Below are positions 52,876 to 61,260 of a DNA stretch of 64,000 nt, piece after piece. The stretch covers positions 1-64,000 of the forward strand of contig JBGCFR010000012.1 in NCBI GenBank assembly GCA_045107045.1. The letters run 5' to 3'. Position 1 is the first letter of the stretch. Each line of letters starts with the position of its first letter. Under the pieces are notes generated by a model. It saw nothing but the letters and a program-made list of their open reading frames with translations, did not search any database and was not told the DNA's origin. The position numbers were made by a program, and so were the translations under genes. Source of the DNA: Putridiphycobacter sp045107045. GTDB taxonomy: Bacteria; Bacteroidota; Bacteroidia; Flavobacteriales_D; Crocinitomicaceae.

Positions 52876-52980
52876 TTTTTTTTGTTATTCTAGTCTTAAC
52901 AAATCTAATTAATTTCAAGCATTATTTTGTTGAATTGGTCGTATATTTTAAGAATTGTCACTCGCATTTAACCAATTAGT

Positions 52981-53020
52981 ATTTAATTATTGTATTTTAG
53001 ACAATAATTAAATATATTCG
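52981..53020 (+). promoter_or_regulatory. bglX promoter with overlapping operator
   Basis: A perfect 13-bp inverted repeat (52981-52993 and 53001-53013, 7-bp spacer) contains the shared core TTATTGT-N7-ACAATAA (52987-53007). The -33 TTG (52990-52992) lies in its left arm and is exactly 20 bp from the -7 box TATATTCG (53013-53020). A protein on the dyad would block the promoter. Confidence 0.75.
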
Positions 53021-53038
53021 TCGGATTAATTGAATTTT

Positions 53039-55342
53039 ATGAACCATAAAAAGAATTTCTGGGTAACAATACTCTGTATTTTAAGTATTTCTATAATCCA
53101 TGGGCAAAATCGATTTACTTCATCAGATAAAATCGAAAAAAAGATTGATAAACTGATTAGCAAAATGTCAGTGACAGAAAAAGTAGGGCAAACTTGCCAA
53201 ATAACTTTAGATGCTATTTTAGCAGTTGATAAAAATAATAAACCGCTTGAACCATTAAAAATTGATGAGGTAAAATTAGCCGAAGCCCTTGATAAATATA
53301 AAGTAGGTTCAATGCTAAATGTGAGCTCCCATACCTTAAGCTTAGATGAATGGGAAACAGTATTTTCCGCTGTAAATGCACCATTTTTAAACGGTACTAG
53401 TGATATTCCAATTATTTACGGTGTAGATGCCATTCATGGTGTAAACTATACAAAAAAAGCCACGTTATTTCCTCAAGAAATTGGTCTTGCTGCTACCTGG
53501 AATAAAGACTTAGCGAAGAAGTTTGGAGAAATTACGGCCTATGAAACAAGGGCATCTGGTATTAGATGGAATTTTTCTCCAGTACTTGATGTAGCTAGAC
53601 AACCATTGTGGTCAAGATATTTCGAAACTTTAGGCGAAGATCCGTATTTGGCATCAGAAATGGGAAGAGAAATAGTTTTAGGTTACCAAGGTAGCGAGGA
53701 AACAGTTGGTTGTCATCATGTGGCGGCTTGTCTAAAACACTTTGTGGGATATAGCATGCCACAATCAGGAAGAGATAGAACGCCTGCGTGGATTCCAGAA
53801 AAATATATGACAGAAATTTATTTACCTCCCTTTAAAACTGCAATTGACGCCGGTGCAATGACTTTAATGATTAACAGTGGCGACGTCAATGGTATTCCTG
53901 GACATACTAACAAGGCTTTATTAACAGATTTACTTAAAAACAGATGGGGGTTTAAGGGTTTTACGGTATCAGATTGGGAAGATTTTATAATGCTTGAAAC
54001 TGTTCATAATGTGGCAAAAGATGCTCAGGAAGCCATTGTTTCAGCGATTAATGCTGGTGTTGATATGAGTATGGTTCCATTAGCTCCTCACTACAAAACC
54101 TATTGTGACCTCTTAAAAAAATCAGTAGAAGAAGGGAAAGTTTCAACTAAAAGATTAGATGATGCCGTGAGAAGAATTTTGAGGGTGAAATTTGCCACGG
54201 AACTATTTGACAAGAAAACTTATGAAGAGATGGACTATCCTCTATTTGGAGGCACGGAATTTAAAATGGCAGCTCATTCTGCAGCACTAGAATCCATTAC
54301 TTTACTTAAAAATAATGCTAATATACTTCCGTTAAATAAAAGCGCAAAGGTTTTAGTAGCCGGACCCGCAGCAAATAGTTTAACTAATTTAAATGGTGCT
54401 TGGACCCATACTTGGCAAGGCGTTGATTCAAACTATAATTCTAAGGGATTCGAAACTATTTATGAGGCTATTGCCAAGAAGGTTGGAGCAGCTAACTGCA
54501 ATTACAGTGAGGGTGTGAAAATGAATTATATTGATGCATGGGAAAATTCAGTATTAGCGGACATTGAAGACTTTAAAATGAAAGCAAAAAGTTCAGACAT
54601 AATTGTGTTGTGCTTAGGAGAGTTGCCATCAACAGAAAAACCAGGTGACATAAGGTCGTTACGTTTACCACAAGCCCAGTTGGATCTGGCAAAAATTGCA
54701 TTTGAGACTGGCAAAAAAGTTGTTCTTGTAATGGTAGAAGCCCGTCCAAGGGTAATTCATGAAATAGTAGAGGGTTCAGCAGCTATTATTCAGGCATATT
54801 TACCTGGTGACCCCGGTGGTAAAGCATTGGCTGATATAATTTTTGGGGATGTTAACCCAAGTGGGAAATTGCCATACACTTATCCAAAATACGACGGTAT
54901 ATTTGAATTTTACGATCATCCTAGAAGTGTAGACCGCTCTGGCAAAACATATCAATTTGATGCATTTGATCCTGAATGGGAATTTGGATATGGGTTAAGC
55001 TATACTAGTTTCTCATACTCTAATCTTAGAGTAAATGAAAAAAAGATAACCAGTGAAGGGACTATTACTGTTGAAGTGACGGTAGAAAATACTGGAGACA
55101 AAGCAGGAAAAGAAGTCGTTCAACTTTACCTTTCAGATGAAAAAGCATCTATGGTTCCAGCTGGAAAAAGATTAGTACGATTTGAAAAAATTGACTTATT
55201 ACCTCATGAAAGTAAAACTATAAAATTTATTATTAATTTTGACGACCTAAAGTTTTCAGATTCTCAAGGGAATTGGATTACAGAACCAGGTATGTTTAAT
55301 ATTAGTATTAAAGATGCTTCAGTTCAATTTGAAGCGCAATAG
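53039..55342 (+). CDS. bglX: Glycoside hydrolase family 3 beta-glucosidase
   Basis: 767 residues from ATG 53039 (a TTG nine bases earlier is rejected). Signal peptide to about residue 23 (HG-Q); GH3 N-terminal barrel with IIYGVDAIHGVNYTKKATLFPQEIGLAA, KHFVGYS and the nucleophile Asp312 in FTVSDWED; second alpha/beta domain (~390-620); C-terminal fibronectin-III-like domain (VTVENTGDKAGKEVVQLYLSD). It should release glucose from beta-glucosides in the periplasm. First gene of the sugar locus, five bases before the Nudix-like regulator. Confidence 0.93.
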   Translation: MNHKKNFWVTILCILSISIIHGQNRFTSSDKIEKKIDKLISKMSVTEKVGQTCQITLDAILAVDKNNKPLEPLKIDEVKLAEALDKYKVGSMLNVSSHTLSLDEWETVFSAVNAPFLNGTSDIPIIYGVDAIHGVNYTKKATLFPQEIGLAATWNKDLAKKFGEITAYETRASGIRWNFSPVLDVARQPLWSRYFETLGEDPYLASEMGREIVLGYQGSEETVGCHHVAACLKHFVGYSMPQSGRDRTPAWIPEKYMTEIYLPPFKTAIDAGAMTLMINSGDVNGIPGHTNKALLTDLLKNRWGFKGFTVSDWEDFIMLETVHNVAKDAQEAIVSAINAGVDMSMVPLAPHYKTYCDLLKKSVEEGKVSTKRLDDAVRRILRVKFATELFDKKTYEEMDYPLFGGTEFKMAAHSAALESITLLKNNANILPLNKSAKVLVAGPAANSLTNLNGAWTHTWQGVDSNYNSKGFETIYEAIAKKVGAANCNYSEGVKMNYIDAWENSVLADIEDFKMKAKSSDIIVLCLGELPSTEKPGDIRSLRLPQAQLDLAKIAFETGKKVVLVMVEARPRVIHEIVEGSAAIIQAYLPGDPGGKALADIIFGDVNPSGKLPYTYPKYDGIFEFYDHPRSVDRSGKTYQFDAFDPEWEFGYGLSYTSFSYSNLRVNEKKITSEGTITVEVTVENTGDKAGKEVVQLYLSDEKASMVPAGKRLVRFEKIDLLPHESKTIKFIINFDDLKFSDSQGNWITEPGMFNISIKDASVQFEAQ

Positions 55343-55347
55343 TAGTT

Positions 55348-56043
55348 ATGGATAAAGTTGAAATTAGTAAGTTATTTTCTTATTCGTTTTCTGTTGATTC
55401 AGTTATTTTTGGATTTAAAGATGGTCAAATTCATGTTCTGTTAATTAAACGATCTGTTGAGCCATTCATTAATTCTTGGGCTATACCAGGAGACTTGGTT
55501 TATCCAACCGAAGATTTATCGATTGCAGCCAAACGAATTCTTACAGAATTGACCAGTATTAGCAATATTGATTTACACCAGGCTCAAACATTTGGTGAAC
55601 CCAATAGACATCCTCAAGGTAGGGTAATTACGACAGCGTATTTTGCATTAATACGAATTGAAAATTTTAAAATTGAAGCTTCCTCTTGGGCGGAAGCTGT
55701 TAAGTGGGTCCCGATTCATGAAGTGAAAGAATTAGCATTTGATCATAATTTAATTTTAAAATCAACTTTTGATGTATTAAAACAAAAGTTAGCATCTGAA
55801 CCAGTTTGCTTTGACTTATTGCCTCCAAAATTCACTTTGAATCAAATGCAACAATTATTTGAATATGCCAATAGTTTAGAGATGGATAAAGCAAATTTTA
55901 GAAAAAAAATTAAAGCGATACCATTACTAAAACTTGACGAAAAGCAAAAAAATGTAAAACACCGTCCTGCCAAACTGTTTTCATTTGACTCTGAAAAATA
56001 CGAAGAGCTAGTAAAAAACAATGAATTCGTATTTAAAATGTAA
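55348..56043 (+). CDS. Nudix-like transcriptional regulator (NrtR family)
   Basis: 231 residues: Nudix fold (~12-145) plus a winged helix (~158-228; FTLNQMQQLFEYANSLEMDKANFRKKI then GKxRPAxLF-like HRPAKLFSFD), the NrtR layout. The Nudix box is degenerate: the RExxEE core reads R63-I-L-T-E67-L, so two of three metal-binding glutamates are lost and hydrolysis is unlikely. NrtR-family proteins control NAD or sugar pathways, with the Nudix domain as ligand sensor. It is co-transcribed with bglX, and every promoter region of the locus carries the same palindrome, so I infer it is the local sugar-responsive regulator. Confidence 0.88.
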   Translation: MDKVEISKLFSYSFSVDSVIFGFKDGQIHVLLIKRSVEPFINSWAIPGDLVYPTEDLSIAAKRILTELTSISNIDLHQAQTFGEPNRHPQGRVITTAYFALIRIENFKIEASSWAEAVKWVPIHEVKELAFDHNLILKSTFDVLKQKLASEPVCFDLLPPKFTLNQMQQLFEYANSLEMDKANFRKKIKAIPLLKLDEKQKNVKHRPAKLFSFDSEKYEELVKNNEFVFKM

Positions 56044-56343
56044 TGACATTACTGACCCTATAATAAATACGAAATTTCACCTCTATACTCTACTATTGTT
56101 TCTTCTTTTAGGATGCACAAATCTCAAAGCGAAATTTTAATTTTGAAATTAAGTTATTGTAGTATGTACAATAATAGATTTTATTTTTAACTTGCGTAAA
56201 CATTCTTGAAAAAAAGAATAGAATTGCTTTATTAGAATTTGATAATTATTGTAGCTATATTTCGGATTATAGTGCACAATTATTTTAAACTGTATAAAGA
56301 ACTAGTGGTTTTCGATAAAGCTGCATTAACTTAAAATATAACA
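56044..56343. other. 300-bp intergenic region before the sugar permease
   Basis: No gene seen. It contains the operator at 56154-56174 and two further lone half-sites (TTATTGT at 56246-56252 and ACAATTA at 56276-56282). No well-spaced -33/-7 pair could be assigned. Confidence 0.6.
56154..56174. promoter_or_regulatory. Operator copy upstream of the sugar permease
   Basis: TTATTGT-AGTATGT-ACAATAA, a perfect dyad identical in both arms and spacer length to the bglX and zwf sites. It lies 170 bp before the permease ATG, so a long leader is implied. Confidence 0.7.
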
Positions 56344-58101
56344 ATGAGTCAAAACAAAAACAATGGTGCTCTAGCCACATTATCAACTGTCTTTTTTTTC
56401 TGGGGCTTTATTGCAGCCGGAAACAGTGTATTTATTCCATTTTGTAAGAATTACTTTAGTTTAGACCAATTTCAAAGTCAATTAATTGATTTTGCTTTTT
56501 ACATGGCCTATTATGTTGGCGCACTTACAATTTTTCTTATCAGCACTTTGGCTGGCAAAGACTTTATTAATAAATGGGGGTATAAAAAAAGCATAGTGAT
56601 TGGCTTATTGCTCTCTGCTTTTGGTTCATTGGTTATGATTCTATCAGTATACATGAACTTATTTTCAGGTATGCTAATTGGATTGTTTGTTGTGGCTCTT
56701 GGGTTTTCATTGCAACAAACCTCAGCTAACCCATTTATGATATTACTAGGTGATGAGGCTACTGGTGCAAGCAGAATTAACCTTGGTGGAGGTATTAATA
56801 GTTTGGGGACCACCATAGGGCCATTAATTATTGCTTTGGCTTTATTTGGCTCAACAAAGCCTTTGAGCGATAGCATGATTAAGGACTTACCAATGACTAA
56901 AGTCATTATACTATATTCCTGCGTTGCCCTACTTTTTATGATGGTATCCGCCCTATTTGGGCTTTCCAAAAAATTACCTTCTGGTCAAATTGAGGATGAC
57001 TCCGAAGCAATTAAAACTGAAGTAGAGGATAAGCCAATAAACGCAGCGACCACCCTAATTTCAATGACAGTACTATTAATTTTCTGCTTTGTACCAGTAT
57101 TTTATAGTTATACCACACAAGAATCAAAGGATTTAAAGAATTTTGAAACCAAACTTGCAGAACTCAGTCCTGAAGAGTATACAACGAATACTGAATTAGT
57201 TACTTATTTAGGTCAACAAATTGAACTTTTAAAAACACCACTTGATAATAGCAGAGTAATGTGGCTTTCTTTTGGTTTAATTGTGATAGTTGGTGGGATA
57301 TTTTTCGCTTTCACACAGGGCAAAAAACAAAAAATTGGTTGGGGTGCCATGCAATACCCTCAACTTACATTAGGAATGCTTGCCATATTTGTATATGTAG
57401 GTGTTGAAGTAGCCATTGGTAGTAACCTAGGAGAATTATTAAAAGACCCAAAATTTGGAGGATATAGCTCGTCTGAAATTGCACCATTCATTGCTATGTT
57501 TTGGGGCAGTTTAATGATTGGCAGATGGACTGGAGCCATCAATGCCTTCGATTTTTCTGAGGGGTTAAAAAAGAAATTACGTGTTATTGTTCCAATTAGC
57601 GCCTTTATAGTAGTGCTGGCATTAACATGGGCAGCTGGTTATAAAATTGAAGCATTGTATTGGTATACTGTGTGTGTAATAGTGCAAATAGTTGCTTTTA
57701 TTCTAACTAGAGACAAACCAGCTCTAACATTAGGCGTATTTGGTATTCTAGGTGTTATTGCTATCTTAGTTGGTATTTCTACCAGTGGAATGGTGGCCAT
57801 TTATGCATTTTTAAGCTGTGGTCTTTTTTGCTCAATTATGTGGCCTTCTATATTCTCATTATCACTTGCCGGTCTTGGAAAGTTCCAACCACAAGGATCA
57901 GCATTTTTAGTAATGATGATTTTAGGTGGTGCAATCATTCCTCCAATTCAAGGAAAATTAGCAGATATCACCGGAATACAAAGTTCGTTTATTATAGGTG
58001 TTTTTTGCTTCGCCTATTTGGTGTTTTTTGCTCTTTATCTGAGAGTAATTCTAAAGAAACAAGGCGTATCATTAGATGATGCGGTTGGTGGTGGTCATTA
58101 A
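56344..58101 (+). CDS. FHS-type sugar:proton symporter (MFS)
   Basis: 585 residues, a major facilitator of the fucose/glucose/galactose permease group (STVFFFWGFIAAGNSVFIPFCK, GFSLQQTSANPFMILLGDEATGASRINLGGGINSLGTTIGP). Compared with the ~430-residue FucP type it carries about 150 extra residues in the middle: two added helices (~232-252 and ~300-322) flank an outer loop of about 50 residues (KDLKNFETKLAELSPEEY...). Glucose released by the GH3 enzyme is the probable substrate, inferred from the neighbours. Confidence 0.87.
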   Translation: MSQNKNNGALATLSTVFFFWGFIAAGNSVFIPFCKNYFSLDQFQSQLIDFAFYMAYYVGALTIFLISTLAGKDFINKWGYKKSIVIGLLLSAFGSLVMILSVYMNLFSGMLIGLFVVALGFSLQQTSANPFMILLGDEATGASRINLGGGINSLGTTIGPLIIALALFGSTKPLSDSMIKDLPMTKVIILYSCVALLFMMVSALFGLSKKLPSGQIEDDSEAIKTEVEDKPINAATTLISMTVLLIFCFVPVFYSYTTQESKDLKNFETKLAELSPEEYTTNTELVTYLGQQIELLKTPLDNSRVMWLSFGLIVIVGGIFFAFTQGKKQKIGWGAMQYPQLTLGMLAIFVYVGVEVAIGSNLGELLKDPKFGGYSSSEIAPFIAMFWGSLMIGRWTGAINAFDFSEGLKKKLRVIVPISAFIVVLALTWAAGYKIEALYWYTVCVIVQIVAFILTRDKPALTLGVFGILGVIAILVGISTSGMVAIYAFLSCGLFCSIMWPSIFSLSLAGLGKFQPQGSAFLVMMILGGAIIPPIQGKLADITGIQSSFIIGVFCFAYLVFFALYLRVILKKQGVSLDDAVGGGH

Positions 58102-58166
58102 CCTAGGTCAACTCTTTTTATTAAATTGTAGAGTTAATGCAAACTTGCTTATGTTTGATCCCTACT

Positions 58167-59018
58167 TTATGATTTTACGACCACTCTTTGGTGATAATTA
58201 ATTAGTCCAGTAATTGGTTTCTGAATAATTTGACCCAATTTTATATTATGGAAATCGCATGCTTTTTTAAGCTCTTTTGAAAACAAAAAGGCAATTGACC
58301 CAATAAAGTGAGCTTTATACATCTTATAATTTGGATAGCAGCAAACATGTTCTTCAATGAAGTGTTTAAAACCTTCATATATCATCTCTTTAAAATAAAT
58401 ATCATCCCCGTGTTTCACCACAAACCTCATAAAAGAAGCTAGATATACGTTTGCATTTGGCAACATATATACATTCTTTATTATATCCTCTTTTGTTAAC
58501 CCTAAATCATTAGCTAAGGCATTATGTATGTTCTGTGGCAATTTATTGTATAAAAAATCCGTCAATAATTTCTTTCCAAAATATGAACCACTCCCCTCAT
58601 CACCTAAGATGTAACCTAATGCAGGCACTTCTTCAAAAACATCCTTACCATCAAAAAAACATGAGTTAGACCCTGTGCCAATAATACAAGATATTGATGG
58701 CTCTCCTTCATAAGTTGCAAAAGCGCATGCTTTCAAATCATGATCAACTACAATATTTGCATCAGGAAACACTCTTTGCAAACCTTTTTCAATTATTGCG
58801 TTTAATGAATCCGAAGAGCATCCTGCTCCATAAAAAAATAAATTCGTTATTTTATCTCTGAACCAAAACAATTCTTTGTTTTCACATATAGCGTCATATA
58901 CTGAATCTTCATCATGAAAAAAGGGATTTAGTCCAATTGTATAATATTCATGTCTATTCTCACCATCTACTATTACCCAATCACTTTTCGTAGAACCACT
59001 ATCTACTATCAAATCCAT
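58167..59018 (-). CDS. BadF/BadG-type sugar kinase (putative glucokinase or GlcNAc kinase)
   Basis: 283 residues of the ASKHA fold: phosphate 1 motif VDSGSTKSDW (5-14), phosphate 2 IIGTGSNSCFFDG, and GDEGSGSYFGKKLL, as in N-acetylglucosamine kinases. Bacteroidota homologues are usually named GlcNAc kinase, but here the genes for uptake and Entner-Doudoroff breakdown of glucose surround it, so phosphorylation of glucose to feed Zwf is the simplest role. Divergent from zwf with a shared operator. Confidence 0.82.
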   Translation of the reverse strand: MDLIVDSGSTKSDWVIVDGENRHEYYTIGLNPFFHDEDSVYDAICENKELFWFRDKITNLFFYGAGCSSDSLNAIIEKGLQRVFPDANIVVDHDLKACAFATYEGEPSISCIIGTGSNSCFFDGKDVFEEVPALGYILGDEGSGSYFGKKLLTDFLYNKLPQNIHNALANDLGLTKEDIIKNVYMLPNANVYLASFMRFVVKHGDDIYFKEMIYEGFKHFIEEHVCCYPNYKMYKAHFIGSIAFLFSKELKKACDFHNIKLGQIIQKPITGLINYHQRVVVKS

Positions 59019-59079
59019 ATTGTTAAATTTAAAATTTTTATTGTTACCTTTCTTACAAATATATAATATTAAAACTAAT

Positions 59080-59114
59080 CTTATTGTAATTATAACAATA
59101 AGTATTTATATTTG
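59080..59114. promoter_or_regulatory. zwf promoter with overlapping operator, shared with the kinase gene
   Basis: CTTATTGT-AATTATA-ACAATAAG (59080-59102) contains the same TTATTGT-N7-ACAATAA dyad. The -33 TTG (59084-59086) lies in its left arm, exactly 20 bp before a consensus -7 box TATATTTG (59107-59114). The site also lies 62 bp from the divergent kinase start. An extra half-site TTATTGT occurs at 59038-59044. Confidence 0.8.
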
Positions 59115-59134
59115 TTTTGAAAAATTTATAGTTC

Positions 59135-60598
59135 GTGAAGAAAGTAAAAACAATAAAGCCCTTTAATGCTGTTATTTTTGGAGGTGATGGAGACTTAGCC
59201 CTTAGAAAAATTTATCCTGCTTTTTTTCATAGGTTTGTAGACAAGCAGCTCAACGTTGATTATCAAATTTATGCAGTTACCCGGCATACTGGCAATGAGT
59301 CTGAGTTTTTCGAATCTTTAAAAAAATTTATCGAAACATCAATTGATTATAAAGTAGATAAAAGTCTGATAGATCTATTTACGGAAAAAATAAATTTAAT
59401 CTGTTTGGCAGAAGCCTCTGTTTTAGAATACGGCAAACTAAAGGAGGCAATTAAAGAGACAAACAATTACCAAAGTGTTTTTTACTTATCGACACCATCA
59501 GCCGCTTTTGGTTCAATTTGCGGTACACTAAAGGAGGCTGGTTTGATAAACACAAATAGTAAAGTTGTTCTTGAAAAACCATTGGGAAATAGTTTAGCCA
59601 CCTCACAAGAAATTCAGGCTGAAGTAGGTAAATCATTTACAGAAGGGCAAATTTATAGAATTGATCACTATTTAGGCAAAGAAACAGTTCAAAATTTAAT
59701 GGTTTTGCGTTTTGCTAATCACCTGTTTGAATCATCATGGGATTCTGAACATATTGAAAGTGTTCAGATTACCGTTGCTGAAAGTTTGGGTGTCGAAAAA
59801 CGTGGACCATATTATGACAAAAGTGGTGCATTGCTGGATATGGTTCAAAATCACCTATTACAATTACTATGCTTAATAGCAATGGAGCCACCATCTAAAT
59901 TAGAAGCAAATTATTTGAGAGATGAAAAGCTTAAAGTTCTTAATGCATTAAGACCTTTCAATAATAAAACTGTTGTTACAGATACTGTTCGTGGACAATA
60001 TACCCGTGGATCTGTTGATGGTAACAAAGTAAATTCCTACTTGGAGGACATAGAAAAATACGAATCTGAAACAGACACCTATGTCGCCATTAAAACATAT
60101 ATTGACAATTGGCGCTGGAAAAACACTCCCTTTTACCTAAGAACTGGTAAAAGAATGGTTAAAAGATATTCAGAAATTGTCATCAACTTCAAATCTGTTA
60201 AGCATAACGTATTTAATCAAAATGATAAAATACCTGGAAACAAATTAATCATGAGATTGCAGCCAGAAGAGAGAATTGAATTAGTTCAAATGACAAAAAT
60301 ACCTGGGCCAGGTGGTTATCGTTATAAACCCATTTCTTTAAAGCTAGATTATATGGATTCTTTTTCAGAGCGTTTTCCTGAGGCGTATGAGCGACTTCTC
60401 ATTGATATTTTAAGAGGTGAACAAACTCTGTTCATGAGACAAGATGAATTGGAAACTGCTTGGGTTTGGATTGAATCTATTGTAAAAAGTTGGAAAGCGA
60501 CTCACCATAAAAACGTACTATACGAGGCTGGGTCATGGGGACCTGGTGATAATGTGTTAAATGATGGCCATTTTTGGGCAACAAATAAGACGGACTAA
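59135..60598 (+). CDS. zwf: Glucose-6-phosphate 1-dehydrogenase
   Basis: 487 residues from GTG 59135. Nucleotide motif FGGDGDLALRK (15-25; GASGDLA in most members), IYRIDHYLGKE with Asp177-His178 at the active site, and EKPLG for phosphate binding. It makes 6-phosphogluconolactone with NADP or NAD. First gene of zwf-pgl-edd-eda, with gaps of 2, -4 and 4 bp. Confidence 0.96.
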   Translation: MKKVKTIKPFNAVIFGGDGDLALRKIYPAFFHRFVDKQLNVDYQIYAVTRHTGNESEFFESLKKFIETSIDYKVDKSLIDLFTEKINLICLAEASVLEYGKLKEAIKETNNYQSVFYLSTPSAAFGSICGTLKEAGLINTNSKVVLEKPLGNSLATSQEIQAEVGKSFTEGQIYRIDHYLGKETVQNLMVLRFANHLFESSWDSEHIESVQITVAESLGVEKRGPYYDKSGALLDMVQNHLLQLLCLIAMEPPSKLEANYLRDEKLKVLNALRPFNNKTVVTDTVRGQYTRGSVDGNKVNSYLEDIEKYESETDTYVAIKTYIDNWRWKNTPFYLRTGKRMVKRYSEIVINFKSVKHNVFNQNDKIPGNKLIMRLQPEERIELVQMTKIPGPGGYRYKPISLKLDYMDSFSERFPEAYERLLIDILRGEQTLFMRQDELETAWVWIESIVKSWKATHHKNVLYEAGSWGPGDNVLNDGHFWATNKTD

Positions 60599-60600
60599 TA

Positions 60601-61260
60601 ATGGATGTATTTAACAACAAAGAAGCATTAGAACAGGAGCTGCTTAGCGATTTAATAGAAATAATAAATGCTGCCATTAATAAATTTGGTGATAGCAGAA
60701 TTCTACTTTCAGGTGGAAGTACGCCAAAACATTTATACCAAAAATTTGCAGAAACAGACATTGATTGGACCAAAGTGCATATTGGTCTTGTGGATGATAG
60801 AAATGTGCCCCTTGATAATGATTTCAGCAACGAAAAAATGATTAGAAATATATTTTCTGAAGCTAATGTTGATTTAGTGTCTATTTATAGCATGACCAAA
60901 AGAGAAGTAGAGCAAGAGACGATTAATGAATACAATATTTTTAAAAGCAGAACTGATTTTGTTTTACTGGGTATGGGAACGGATGGTCATACCGCATCAC
61001 TATTTCCAGACGATAAAACATCAGAAGCCCTTCTAAATTCTGAAGAAATTAGCATTGCCCAAACAAATGCACCACAATATCCTCAAGATAGAATTACTTG
61101 TAGCAAAGGTCTAATTAAAAATAGTTATCATATTGCTTTAATGATTTTTGGAGAAGAAAAAAAGGAAGTATTCAATCAATCAAAAATTGATAGAAAACCC
61201 ATTACGTATTTTATAGAGGAGTGTCCTCAGATGAAAACATACTATAGTTCATTACCATGA
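60601..61260 (+). CDS. pgl: 6-phosphogluconolactonase
   Basis: 219 residues of the glucosamine-6-P isomerase/lactonase fold with LSGGSTPKHLYQ, GLVDDRNVPLDNDFSN and LLGMGTDGHTASLFP. It hydrolyses the lactone made by Zwf. The last bases overlap the edd start (ATGA). Confidence 0.94.
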   Translation: MDVFNNKEALEQELLSDLIEIINAAINKFGDSRILLSGGSTPKHLYQKFAETDIDWTKVHIGLVDDRNVPLDNDFSNEKMIRNIFSEANVDLVSIYSMTKREVEQETINEYNIFKSRTDFVLLGMGTDGHTASLFPDDKTSEALLNSEEISIAQTNAPQYPQDRITCSKGLIKNSYHIALMIFGEEKKEVFNQSKIDRKPITYFIEECPQMKTYYSSLP

